Assembly: GCA_038230415.1 (NCBI GenBank)
Contig: JBBRNH010000068.1
Span: forward strand, 1 to 33,596
Length of the DNA stretch: 33,596 bases
Source: JBBRNH01 sp038230415
GTDB lineage: Bacteria > Bacteroidota > Bacteroidia > Cytophagales > Spirosomataceae
Reading direction: 5' to 3'
The notes under the pieces were generated by a model, which searched no databases, was not told where the DNA came from, and saw only the letters and a list, made by a program, of their open reading frames with translations. Positions 7,301 to 14,975 of this stretch are shown here, one piece after another. The position numbers and the translations under genes were made by a program. Position 1 is the first letter of the stretch, and each line of letters begins with the position of its first letter.

Positions 7301-9940
7301 GACCGCTACACAACCGGCGACCGCGCCAAAATCCTGTTCAAATGTCCGTTTAACGGCAAACTCCTCGTCACCGTTGAGCGCAACCGGGTACTGGAACATC
7401 ATTGGCTCACCACCGACAACAAAGCTGCCGAATGGACGCTCTCGGTGGGCGACGAACATTTGCCGAACGTCTATATCACGGCTACGCTCATCCGGCCAAT
7501 GGCTCCCGAAAACGGCCCGGCCAGCAATTTGCCGCTGACCGTCGCGCACGGGTTTGCACCGTTGCTCGTGGCCGATACAGACACGCAATTGCCCGTCACG
7601 ATTGAGACTGTGGCGCAGTCTCGCTCAAAAACAAAACAGACCATTCGCATCAAAACCAAGGCCGGGGCGCAGGTGACAGTGGCCGTTGTGGACGAAGGAA
7701 TTTTGGGGCTGAAAAACTTTAAAACCCCTGACCCACACGGTTTTTTCTACCAAAAACGGGCATTGGAAGTCGGTAGCCACGATTTATACGCGCTGCTGTT
7801 CCCGGAGTTGTCTATCGCGTCGGGCAGCAGCAGCACCGGGGGCGATGGGTACGACCTGGAACGGCGCGTGAACCCGTTGAGTAATGGCCGGGTGCGTCTC
7901 GTAGCGTTGTGGAGTGGAATTTTAGAAGCTGGATTCACGGGCGAAACCGAATTTACGGTGGACATTCCGCAGTTTTCGGGCGATTTGCGCGTGATGGCCG
8001 TAGCCTACAAAGGCAGCGCGTTTGGGTCATCAGCGAAGAATATGAAAGTGGCCGACCCGATTGTGATCAGTGCCGGGATTCCGCGTTTCCTCTCGCCCGG
8101 CGACGAACTCGACCTGCCCGTTACGCTCACCAACACCACCCAAAAAGCGGCTTCGCTCACGGCGAAATTAGCGGTCAGCGGCCCGCTTGAGATTGTGACG
8201 GATAGCCTGACCAAGAACGTCCAGAAACTGACCATTCAGCCGGGCCGCGAAAGCCGGGCCATGTTCCGGGTAAGGGCGCGGCAGGCCATCGGCCCCGGAG
8301 CCATTGTGATTACGGCCAACGCGCTTGGCGAGACTTTTACCGAGAACACCAGCATTACGGTTCGCCCGGCGGCATCGCTGCAAAAAACCACGCAGACCGG
8401 GGTTGTCGCGGGCGGGAAATCGCAGCAACTGACGCTGGCGGCTAATTTTCTGCCTGGTACCACCAAAGCCACGCTGACCGTAAGCCGTTCACCGGCAGCA
8501 CAATATGGCCGCGAACTCTCGTATTTGCTGGGTTATCCGCACGGCTGTATCGAGCAGACGATTTCAAAAGCGTTTCCGCAACTGTACTTCGCCGATTTGA
8601 CCAAAACGATGGGTGCAGGGGGTGTTTACTTCGTGAAATCGGGGGATTCTGACCTGAACCCGGCCACCAACATCCGGTATGCGATTCAGAAAATCGAGAG
8701 TCAGCAAACGCCCGATGGTGGGTTTTCGATGTGGCCCGCCCAACCCAAACCCGACGATTGGGCAACGGCCTACGCCCTGCATTTTCTGACCGAAGCCGCG
8801 CAGGCCGGGTATGCCGTGCGCCCGGCAGTGGTGAGCAAAGCCATTGATTACCTGACGAATCTGACCAATGGCCGCGCCACCGAATACGCTACCACATTTG
8901 ACGAAGCGGGCGGGCAAACGTTTAGCAAAGTCACGAGCCGCACTACGATTTATGGGCTGTATGCGCTGGCGTTGGCCGAGAAACCCAACCGCCCGGCCAT
9001 GAACTATTACAAAAGCGCGGTCGGTTCGCTCACGTCAGATAGCCGCTATCTGCTGGCATCGGCCTTCATGCACATCGGCGACACGCGCAGCCAAACGGCC
9101 CTGTTGCCCAAACGCTTTGCCGACAATACCACCGCCCGGCAGGACGGCGGCAGCTATGCCTCGCCCATCCGTAACCTCGCCCTGACGCTCGAAACCCTGC
9201 TTGATACCGACCCCGGCAATGGTCAAATTCCGACGATGGCGCGGCAATTATCGGGGGCAATCAAGCAAAATCAGTACCTCAACACGCAGGAAGCGGCCTT
9301 CGCGTTTTTGGCCCTCGGTAAGCTGGCAAAGCAAAACGCGGGCAGCACCGCAACGGCTTCAGTACTGATGGGCAGTAAGTCGTTAGGCAATTTTACGGGC
9401 GATGATTTTGTGTTGAAGCGCGTACCGACCGGCCAGCCGATTACGCTGAAAACTGCCGGGTCGGGCAATCTGTATTACTTTGCCCAGAGCGAAGGTGTTC
9501 CCGTTTCGGGCCTCATTGCCGACGAGGATAAGGGTCTCCAGGTGCGCCGGGCCTACCTTAACCGCAACGGCGAACCGATAACGAGCATCCGGCAAAACGA
9601 TTTGGTAGTGGTTGAGATTACGGTGAGCAGTGCCGGGCCAACGGTTGAGAATGTGGTGGTAACGGACTTGCTGCCCGCCGGTTTCGAGATCGAAAACCCG
9701 CGTTTGACCGAAGCGCGTGATATGCCGTGGCTCCCCAAAGCCACCCAACCCGATTATTTCGATGTGCGCGACGACCGGATCAATTTCTACACCAATGCCA
9801 CCCGCGAAGGCAAGGTGTTTTATTACCTCGTCCGGGCCGTGTCGCGGGGCAAATTTGTGGTTGGCCCGGTGAGTGCCGATGCTATGTATAACGGCGAACT
9901 ACGGAGTTATTCGGGCAAGGGAACGGTGGTGGTGCAGTGA
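4394..9940 (+). CDS. alpha-2-macroglobulin family lipoprotein with thioester
   Basis: A protein of about 1848 residues beginning MKTLRLPLAG, with a lipoprotein signal and lipobox LTHC (Cys24). The open frame extends upstream to 4034, but that part overlaps mreD in another frame and looks non-natural, so ATG 4394 is chosen. Domains in order: several macroglobulin-like beta domains; an MG2-type motif DRDIYRPGETIHV near 605-620; a region NPLSNGRVRLVALWSG with FTVDIPQFSGDLRVMAVAYKG near 1155-1215 (A2M domain); the thioester motif GCIEQ with C1385 and Q1388; an alpha-helical thioester domain (QQTPDGGFSMWP); and a C-terminal beta domain (VVVTDLLPAGFEI). The family traps attacking proteases covalently, by analogy with E. 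coli YfhM, which partners the periplasmic PBP1C. Here no pbpC is adjacent; it follows mreD after 104 nt and may be co-transcribed. Confidence 0.93.
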   Translation: MKTLRLPLAGLLTAFALLVTLTHCARISLTNEVAVVGRNFDDEVQRTQNLTFSFNKNVGPEAENRIGEWDSTQYVRFKPAVRGKFRWTSQSELVFSPATAFDPATNYRAELTSDILRNASAETRKDLKVSGEEIEFHTPFLQLTGLETWWTRSRETGQPIAKTRLNFNYPVTPGDVAAKLTIAAGSADARPITTQLAPTDQPQAVIVTLQNAPGTQEDQPLTATVDKGLKIQNVAYTTPDPIKQTGTLPNRTSVDIVDVQTSFDNNGDKPQGVVRVITTQELQSGNISQYYTIQPAVETTAELTANGFIINGNFNETDTYVLTLTDQIRGVLNTKLAEAVTKDLFFGKMPASISFAKKKAMYLSSKGARNVGLNIVNVPNVQVKVAKVYENNLIQFLKNGRYEGYQEDGEGNYGKNGTFDYQPDDDEQYSSILVNKAVQTDDLPRAQGVSALNVSVPDQGGNYRGVYLVSVQSKEDAYLRATQLVSVSDIGLVARQTDDEVLVWANSIRTAEPLKNIDITLISSNNQAVGTLKTDADGFAKFEKVGEKAPGFSVAMLTATQTTENRTGTPDRDDFNFLYLPDTEVETSRFEIDGKRDNPSGFDALIYGDRDIYRPGETIHVNTVVRNQVGTKAVGDIPLTIRLLLPNGRDAQVVRKQTNSEGAVTTDFPLDPATVTGTYTVEVQNANGLLISSQAISVEEFIPDRIKVETRTDRTDYSAGQMLTLSATALNLFGPPASDRAYEMELSLKRRVFLPKNFAGYSFDTPTKGPAITFEKVLRQGRTNANGQATETFQLPATYQDIGILEGKVYVSVFDENGRPVNRIRKFDVLTQAVFFGIRAADHYVSTNAPVAIDLVAVDKAGALKPGASATVEVVRIDYQTVIEKQNDQLRYSTKRLEKTVYTNALTFKGGKAEIKYVPTVSGEYAIRVRRPGAQGYTELDFYAYSYGNTAASSFEVSQEGQVLMTFDKDRYTTGDRAKILFKCPFNGKLLVTVERNRVLEHHWLTTDNKAAEWTLSVGDEHLPNVYITATLIRPMAPENGPASNLPLTVAHGFAPLLVADTDTQLPVTIETVAQSRSKTKQTIRIKTKAGAQVTVAVVDEGILGLKNFKTPDPHGFFYQKRALEVGSHDLYALLFPELSIASGSSSTGGDGYDLERRVNPLSNGRVRLVALWSGILEAGFTGETEFTVDIPQFSGDLRVMAVAYKGSAFGSSAKNMKVADPIVISAGIPRFLSPGDELDLPVTLTNTTQKAASLTAKLAVSGPLEIVTDSLTKNVQKLTIQPGRESRAMFRVRARQAIGPGAIVITANALGETFTENTSITVRPAASLQKTTQTGVVAGGKSQQLTLAANFLPGTTKATLTVSRSPAAQYGRELSYLLGYPHGCIEQTISKAFPQLYFADLTKTMGAGGVYFVKSGDSDLNPATNIRYAIQKIESQQTPDGGFSMWPAQPKPDDWATAYALHFLTEAAQAGYAVRPAVVSKAIDYLTNLTNGRATEYATTFDEAGGQTFSKVTSRTTIYGLYALALAEKPNRPAMNYYKSAVGSLTSDSRYLLASAFMHIGDTRSQTALLPKRFADNTTARQDGGSYASPIRNLALTLETLLDTDPGNGQIPTMARQLSGAIKQNQYLNTQEAAFAFLALGKLAKQNAGSTATASVLMGSKSLGNFTGDDFVLKRVPTGQPITLKTAGSGNLYYFAQSEGVPVSGLIADEDKGLQVRRAYLNRNGEPITSIRQNDLVVVEITVSSAGPTVENVVVTDLLPAGFEIENPRLTEARDMPWLPKATQPDYFDVRDDRINFYTNATREGKVFYYLVRAVSRGKFVVGPVSADAMYNGELRSYSGKGTVVVQ

Positions 9941-9950
9941 TTTGGAGTAG

Positions 9951-12296
9951 TTATTTCCTCTCGCCGGTATAAATACTGAACGTGTAAGACAGCGAAGGAA
10001 TCGCACCAAACAACGAAACTGAATATATTTTCTGACCGATATTCATATAATAAAAATACGGGTTTTTTCGGTTGTAGAGGTTATAAACGCTGACTTCCCA
10101 CGTACCAATTCCCCATCTGTGCGTGGTTTTTCGCTGAATACTTACATCCAAACGGTGATAATCTTTCATTCGGTACGCATTTCGCTCGCCGTTCACATAA
10201 ACCGTTCGGGCATAATTGTCGAATGTACCCATAATGAAATTATAGGCTGGCAAGGAATAAACGGCTCTTGGCAGAGTGATTGGCTGTCCGGTCTGACACG
10301 TCCACGAATAATTCAATTGCCAGCGTTTGTTTAGGCGGTAATTTCCGGTGAGACTTATGGCATTGCGCCGATCCTGACGCGAAAAAAAAGACCGCCCACC
10401 GTTGAGCGCGTCAAACTGATTGGTTGTCCAGGAGAGCGTATAACTAAGCCAGCCCGTCCAGCGGCCTTGTTTTTTCTCGGCAAAGAATTCGGCTCCGTAG
10501 GATTTTCCCTGCCCGGCTGTAACTACATTTTCCCACCGACGAACGGTTTGCTGCGACAACTCCGTAAAATCAGATGAGCTATGACCGTCAAGATAAGTAA
10601 CAATGTTTGCCATTGTTTTGTAATAGGCTTCTGCCGTTACAGAAATTGTGTTAGCGTTTGGTATGGTAAAATCATGGGCAAATCCCAACGAAATCTGGTC
10701 TGACTGCTGTGGCCGAATGGTTTTGTTGGCCGAAAACCACAAATCAACCGGGATACCCAGTCCGGGATTGCTCAACAAATGCAACGGCTGATTCATGCGG
10801 GCGTATGCCAGTTTCAGGCTCGTGTTTTGGGTAATCTTCACATTAGCCGATAAGCGCGGTTCCTGAAATAGATACGAAAAACCGGAGCCAGCATACCGAA
10901 TAAATCGCCAGCCCAGATTGATTTTCCAACGCGCCAACTTTAATTCATTTTCGGCAAAAATCACTGATTCTGTGGCATTTAGGCTATCTAAATTCGACTC
11001 AGCCAGCAGTAGTTTATCTCCTTCGTAGCGCAATCGTCCCGGCTGAAACGTATGCCACGTTTGGGCCAGGCCAAGCCGCCCCAATACGTGTTCGCCAAAC
11101 GCTATCTCCGTTGTGTTCCGAATCGTTCGGTTCTGAATAGCGGTCGAAAAATTATTTGCAAAAGCCTGGCCTTGTAGTTGCCGACTTAGCAGCAAGTTCA
11201 TCTGATACGATGACCAAGTTGCTTCTACTGTGTTGCTGTTTCGTCCGCCGAGCGATGATGTAAAGGCTGTTCCCAGGATACGGCTGTTCCAGGTTTGGGC
11301 ATACCGTTGGTCTTCGAGGTCATTATGAGCGGCTCCGGTCAGTTTATCTTTGTCCTGATAAGCAAACAGTTTCAGGCTGTGCCGACTTGATAATTGGGCA
11401 GCAACAACAGCGTTTAAGTCAAAAAAATAGTAGTTGGGGCCTTCGGTTGTGCCATAGCCCGTAAAGAGCCGGGTGAAAATATCGAAATAGCTTCGCCGTC
11501 CAGCCACAAACAGCGAAACCCGATTTTTTATGAGTGGTATCTCTGCCACAAACCGTGACGACAAAATCCCGACGGTTCCGCCTAATCGCAGGGTTTGTTT
11601 ATTGGCCGATTTCAGCGATACGTCTAAAACAGACGATAAACGTCCACCAAACCGCGCCGGAAAACCACCTTTGTAAAGCGTTAAACGCTCAATGGCATCG
11701 CTGTTTAGGGGCGATAAAAAACCGAGAAAATGATTGTTTTTGTAAAGGGTCGTGCCATCAATCAAAATCAGGTTTTGGTCGGTGGTGCCTCCCCGAACAT
11801 AAAATCCTGCCGACCCGTCGTTATCGCTTTTCACGCCGGGTAGCAACGTTAGGGTGCGGGCCACGTCATGTTCGCTGCCTATGGAAGGGATATTAGTCAG
11901 TTGGGCGTTCGACAGCGTATTGTATCCTGATTGGGCTGTGTTGACCGGCGATTCGGCAGCACTTATTACCGTCACGGGGGCTAATTCCTGACTGAACGGC
12001 ACCAGACTAACCCGTAATGTAGTGTCTATCTTCGGGGTTATTGTTTGTTGATACGTCAAATATCCGACATATTTCACGGTTATCGTGTACTTATTTGTGG
12101 ATAATACGGGTAGATAGAACCGCCCGTTATCGTCAGTAAGCGTTGCTTTATGAAATTTGGTTTTGGCTATTTCTACCGATGCCCCAGTTAGTGGCTCAGT
12201 TGTGACGCGGTCAATAACCAAGCCGGTAATTCGTACAGCCTGACCGTGTACCAGAATGGCAGTCAGCAACAAGCAAAAGCAGAGTTGGTAACGCAT
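9951..12296 (-). CDS. TonB-dependent receptor with carboxypeptidase-like N-domain
   Basis: A 781-residue outer-membrane transporter. The frame runs back to 12350, but ATG 12296 gives a clean signal peptide (cleavage near VHG-QA) and a 10-nt gap from the upstream gene. A CarboxypepD_reg-like domain (about 20-105: GLVIDRVTTEPLTGASVEI) precedes the plug (about 130-230: LPGVKSDNDGSAGFYVRGG, then GGFPARFGGRLSSVLDV), and a 22-strand-type barrel fills the rest, ending YTFSIYTGERK. It is the second gene of a - strand pair with a DUF4249 lipoprotein, a common Bacteroidota arrangement outside the SusC/SusD type. The substrate cannot be told from sequence. It converges on the alpha-2-macroglobulin gene with only 10 nt between stops and no visible terminator. 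Confidence 0.93.
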   Translation of the reverse strand: MRYQLCFCLLLTAILVHGQAVRITGLVIDRVTTEPLTGASVEIAKTKFHKATLTDDNGRFYLPVLSTNKYTITVKYVGYLTYQQTITPKIDTTLRVSLVPFSQELAPVTVISAAESPVNTAQSGYNTLSNAQLTNIPSIGSEHDVARTLTLLPGVKSDNDGSAGFYVRGGTTDQNLILIDGTTLYKNNHFLGFLSPLNSDAIERLTLYKGGFPARFGGRLSSVLDVSLKSANKQTLRLGGTVGILSSRFVAEIPLIKNRVSLFVAGRRSYFDIFTRLFTGYGTTEGPNYYFFDLNAVVAAQLSSRHSLKLFAYQDKDKLTGAAHNDLEDQRYAQTWNSRILGTAFTSSLGGRNSNTVEATWSSYQMNLLLSRQLQGQAFANNFSTAIQNRTIRNTTEIAFGEHVLGRLGLAQTWHTFQPGRLRYEGDKLLLAESNLDSLNATESVIFAENELKLARWKINLGWRFIRYAGSGFSYLFQEPRLSANVKITQNTSLKLAYARMNQPLHLLSNPGLGIPVDLWFSANKTIRPQQSDQISLGFAHDFTIPNANTISVTAEAYYKTMANIVTYLDGHSSSDFTELSQQTVRRWENVVTAGQGKSYGAEFFAEKKQGRWTGWLSYTLSWTTNQFDALNGGRSFFSRQDRRNAISLTGNYRLNKRWQLNYSWTCQTGQPITLPRAVYSLPAYNFIMGTFDNYARTVYVNGERNAYRMKDYHRLDVSIQRKTTHRWGIGTWEVSVYNLYNRKNPYFYYMNIGQKIYSVSLFGAIPSLSYTFSIYTGERK

Positions 12297-12306
12297 ACCG
12301 TATTGC

Positions 12307-13185
12307 TTATTTGAACGTGACCGTAATGCGCGAAGACAGATAAGCCCCAAAAATCCCGTAGCCGCCTTTAATGTTGGTGTATTCAGGGACTATACCCTGA
12401 AATGCCCCAAAAAAATCTGGCCCATGCCTGGTAATATCGTCCATTTTTTCGGCCATATGATAAAACCGAAATGTGTCTCTGCTGACCGTAAACAGATAGT
12501 AATATTGCGGATATGAGTTATCAAACGCATCGTTTTCGTAGAAGTATGTTGGGCCAACTTTAGAGATATATTGACTGTAATAGATGTTTGAGGCAGTATC
12601 AAAGGGAGGGATAAATCTATATTTGTTAGCCACAAAATAATTGAGTGAATCTGTTTTTGTTGATACATCCTGCCAACGGACTTCAACCCGCCTGCGATTA
12701 ATTCCACCACCATTAAAGGAACCACCGTATGCGAATGATTCTATCGAAGCTGCCTTCGTTGGTACTTGACACTCAGCAAAAAGGAGTTGAAAACCGGGGC
12801 GAATCACTTGAAGGGAATAATCTTGACCCGATATAATCTTGAAATCAATCAGTTTGGCTCCATAAAGCCCGTTTCGGCCCAGATACGTGAGCGTAATTTT
12901 TCGGGAACTACTCTTTTCCTGTAGTATGACAGTAGCGTCAGGCACCCGCACATAATCAGCAAGTCCTTTCTGGTTTCGTGGCAAACGGTCACTAACTGAA
13001 CGAAGCGTTGTGACAGTCGCAAAGACAGAATCTTGCGGAGTAAGTAGGCAAAATACGGCCAATGTTGCGGGCGCGTCGGGGAAAGTCAAGCTGCCAACAA
13101 CTTCAACTTGTTTGGTGCAGCCGGTTAAATAGAGGCCCAGAGATATGAATAATAAGAGCCGGTAAAAAGCAGAATAGAATAGCAT
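12307..13185 (-). CDS. DUF4249-type outer-membrane lipoprotein
   Basis: A 292-residue protein from ATG 13185; an in-frame TTG at 13203 would add six residues. The N-terminus is a lipoprotein signal with lipobox LTGC, so the mature protein is lipidated. The body is beta-rich and fits DUF4249: an early strand pair (TLAVFCLLTPQDSVFATVT), a VPDATVIL motif and a LIDFKIISGQDYSLQV motif. These proteins usually sit beside TonB-dependent receptors of the type encoded 10 nt downstream and are thought to be surface or periplasmic partners; no biochemical role is established that I know of. The family call is from recalled patterns, not a profile search. Confidence 0.75.
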   Translation of the reverse strand: MLFYSAFYRLLLFISLGLYLTGCTKQVEVVGSLTFPDAPATLAVFCLLTPQDSVFATVTTLRSVSDRLPRNQKGLADYVRVPDATVILQEKSSSRKITLTYLGRNGLYGAKLIDFKIISGQDYSLQVIRPGFQLLFAECQVPTKAASIESFAYGGSFNGGGINRRRVEVRWQDVSTKTDSLNYFVANKYRFIPPFDTASNIYYSQYISKVGPTYFYENDAFDNSYPQYYYLFTVSRDTFRFYHMAEKMDDITRHGPDFFGAFQGIVPEYTNIKGGYGIFGAYLSSRITVTFK

Positions 13186-13199
13186 TACTTTTATATTTT

Positions 13200-13268
13200 T
13201 CAATCTCTCGAAACTATTAGTTCAACGCTATCGGTGCCAATATTACCATCAGCATCGATAGCGTTGAA
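13200..13268 (-). pseudogene. possible remnant C-terminus of an Ig-like/FN3-like protein
   Basis: In the gap below the next lipoprotein gene, the - strand reads FNAIDADGNIGTDSVELIV followed by three residues and a stop. The pattern A-x-D-x-x-G-N with alternating strands resembles the last strands of a bacterial Ig-like or HYR domain. The frame stays open upstream into the end of the 13276-14220 gene, in a frame +1 to it. It could be a decayed gene end, an out-of-frame alternative C-terminus of that gene, or chance. The same bases form the inverted repeat at 13221-13268, which weakens the coding interpretation. Confidence 0.25.
13221..13268. repeat. inverted repeat between two - strand lipoprotein genes
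   Basis: Perfect 13-bp arms TTCAACGCTATCG at 13221-13233 and CGATAGCGTTGAA at 13256-13268 with a 22-nt loop. It lies 8 nt below the stop of the 13276-14220 gene and could act as a terminator or processing stem before the DUF4249/TonB pair. No T-run follows on the - strand. Confidence 0.6.
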
Positions 13269-13275
13269 ACACCAC

Positions 13276-14220
13276 TTACGGCAATAATCTGGTTGCATCC
13301 TGGCCGTTGTAAGTAACATCAAACTGCCCTTGAATTAGGTCAACGCTACCCCCGAAATTAAAGTCAACGCTACCGGCATACGTTCTCGCTTCAGCGCAAG
13401 GCCCACAGGCATCCCCAAGGCCATACTGGTCTAAGACCACTGCACCTTGACTGGTTAGTCTAAGATGGCCTTCTCTTATGCTCAGTTTTTCAGTAGCAGC
13501 GGGCTTCCATGACTTGAATATCCACCACCCACCATACTCCAACAATTGGTATTTCAAGGCAAATGACGTGTAGAAAGGCCAGATGCCGCTTTGAGAAAAG
13601 AACCCCATTGCTTGGTGAGTTGGGTCAAAGTACACATACGTAGGACCCAAAGGAAGATCAGGAACCATCACTTTTGCGCCACTATGCATTGTGTTTTCAT
13701 TTCCCAACAACTTTACGTTGTATGCTGTCTGACTTGAAACGCTTTGTAGTGTATCTGTTGGTGTTTGGTTGAAAACACTTACGGAAGTTTTCAGCCGTTT
13801 GCCACCAGTCTGAAACTTGTAAACATCATCTCCAATTTGAACAACCCCATCCTGCGTCATTAATCGGGTAGCCAGAAAGTCGCCAATGTATGGCCTATCG
13901 CCTTCGTTTTGAGTTTTAAACGTTGGGTTATCCGTTCCCAATATCAATCCTTCGGTATGCACGTCGTAAAACTCTTGCAGTGAGACGAACGGGAGTTGCT
14001 TATCCCATTGAATGCGTTCAGGCTCCGACATACTTTCAAGCGTTTTAATCATCGCTTTGAAGGCATCCGGGCTATTAAACGCCAACCGACCGTTAATCAG
14101 CGTCACGCCGGGAGCAACCGCTTTCGGCGTTGTAGCGGGTGTAACCGCGCCGGGGTTGTGGCAGGACGAAGCCAACAAAACCGACAGGACAAACACCCCG
14201 TACTGTACGAGATTCTTCAT
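13276..14220 (-). CDS. uncharacterised lipoprotein
   Basis: A 314-residue protein from ATG 14220 with a short lipoprotein signal ending LASSC (Cys20). The longer open frame to 14280 is rejected because it puts 20 non-hydrophobic residues before the signal. After a Pro/Thr/Ala linker there is a helical stretch (about 40-75, AFKAMIKTLESMSEPERIQWD), then a mainly beta region, and near the C-terminus a DACGPCAEARTY motif with two cysteines in C-x-x-C spacing. I do not recognise the family. Similar short-linker lipoproteins of unknown role are common in Spirosoma-like genomes. The CGPC motif resembles a thioredoxin active site, but the surrounding sequence is not a thioredoxin fold. It lies upstream of the DUF4249/TonB pair on the same strand, separated by a 13-bp inverted repeat. 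Confidence 0.8.
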   Translation of the reverse strand: MKNLVQYGVFVLSVLLASSCHNPGAVTPATTPKAVAPGVTLINGRLAFNSPDAFKAMIKTLESMSEPERIQWDKQLPFVSLQEFYDVHTEGLILGTDNPTFKTQNEGDRPYIGDFLATRLMTQDGVVQIGDDVYKFQTGGKRLKTSVSVFNQTPTDTLQSVSSQTAYNVKLLGNENTMHSGAKVMVPDLPLGPTYVYFDPTHQAMGFFSQSGIWPFYTSFALKYQLLEYGGWWIFKSWKPAATEKLSIREGHLRLTSQGAVVLDQYGLGDACGPCAEARTYAGSVDFNFGGSVDLIQGQFDVTYNGQDATRLLP

Positions 14221-14256
14221 ACTTTTGCACAAGTTTAATTGTGAACAATTGAACCG

Positions 14257-14303
14257 GCAAGCCCCGTCTTCAGTCGCCAAACGCTGACGGGGTTTGCTTT
14301 TTT
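14257..14303. terminator. hairpin with T-run, best as a + strand terminator
   Basis: Stem GCAAGCCCCGTC (14257-14268) with GACGGGGTTTGC (14286-14297), one G-T pair, followed on the + strand by six T (14298-14303). On the - strand it lies below the LuxR-type gene but lacks a T-tail there. No + strand gene ends nearby, so the transcript it would stop is unknown. Confidence 0.6.
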
Positions 14304-14460
14304 AGTCCTTCACTACTCTCGCCAAAACCTCCCGGACAGGCCCGACAACAGCGCGATTGACTGACACAAAGTTGGGGGTTCGGGCATCCCGGACAATAAC
14401 CGCTATCGGTAATTTTTCGGTTAGACGGGCGGTTCTGCCGGACGTATTATACGCTCCCAT
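14302..14460 (-). CDS. possible small protein after the LuxR-type gene
   Basis: A 52-codon frame starting at an ATG inside the 3' end of the HTH_LuxR gene (40-nt overlap) and ending in the T-run of the hairpin at 14257-14303. The C-terminal part (KLPIAVIVRDARTPNFVSVN) has a natural composition, but I recognise no family. It could be a short co-translated protein or a shadow frame. Confidence 0.25.
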   Translation of the reverse strand: MGAYNTSGRTARLTEKLPIAVIVRDARTPNFVSVNRAVVGPVREVLARVVKD

Positions 14461-14699
14461 ATCCGTAGCACTTTTCGCATACCCGCTTTGCCTCTCGCCC
14501 CTAGGCAGCGCAAGGCTCCTTTTCGGTGGCAATCAACGGTGTTGGCTGAGATACCCAGCTTCTTGGCTATCTCGTGGCTCGTCATATCCTGAGCCACTAA
14601 GCCAATCACCGTTCGTTGGCGGGCCGTTAGTTCGTCAAAAGCTGCCGCAACAGTCTCTTTTGTAACCTCATTTCGGGGGAGGAGGATTTGCTGGAGCAT
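14421..14699 (-). CDS. small HTH_LuxR-type DNA-binding protein
   Basis: A 92-residue protein that is almost entirely a LuxR/GerE-type helix-turn-helix: LTARQRTVIGLVAQDMTSHEI, then AKKLGISANTVDCHRKGALR, from about residue 24 to 68. The usual DNA-recognition helix S-x-x-T-V-x-x-H is present. There is no receiver or sensor domain, so it is a stand-alone regulator whose input, if any, is not visible. It lies upstream of the lipoprotein / DUF4249 / TonB genes on the same strand, which makes local regulation plausible but unproven. The upstream region 14700-14900 is AT-rich with no exact TAnnTTTG. Confidence 0.75.
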   Translation of the reverse strand: MLQQILLPRNEVTKETVAAAFDELTARQRTVIGLVAQDMTSHEIAKKLGISANTVDCHRKGALRCLGARGKAGMRKVLRIWERIIRPAEPPV

Positions 14700-14912
14700 T
14701 TCATGTAGCCGTGAACGTTGAACAAGTGGCCTTTAATGTAGATAGATGTAATGCCATTGTCAATAAATAAAAGTCAAAACCGTATTGGTTTAATACAAAT
14801 TACTTACATTTATGTTCATCCGGCCCGTAATTAAGTCGGGGGTTGTTTAGCGATGCCAGAGTGAGTAATTGCGTGTTTCAGCGAGGTTCGCCAACATCAC
14901 AAACAGCCAAAA

Positions 14913-14932
14913 CCCCCGCTTTTGGGCGGGGG
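14913..14932 (-). terminator. hemA terminator
   Basis: On the - strand CCCCCGC pairs with GCGGGGG across a CCAAAA loop and is followed by TTTTGG. It starts about 44 nt below the hemA stop. The rest of 14700-14975 shows no gene. Confidence 0.7.
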
Positions 14933-14975
14933 GTTCGTGAAGCAAGATTCAGGTAGAATGTTGTTCTGGCGGTCT

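Noticed and set aside
14302..14532. Full 76-codon - frame as a gene
   Set aside because: Its first 24 codons are a shifted reading of the LuxR-type gene; only the shorter form from 14460 is kept, at low confidence.
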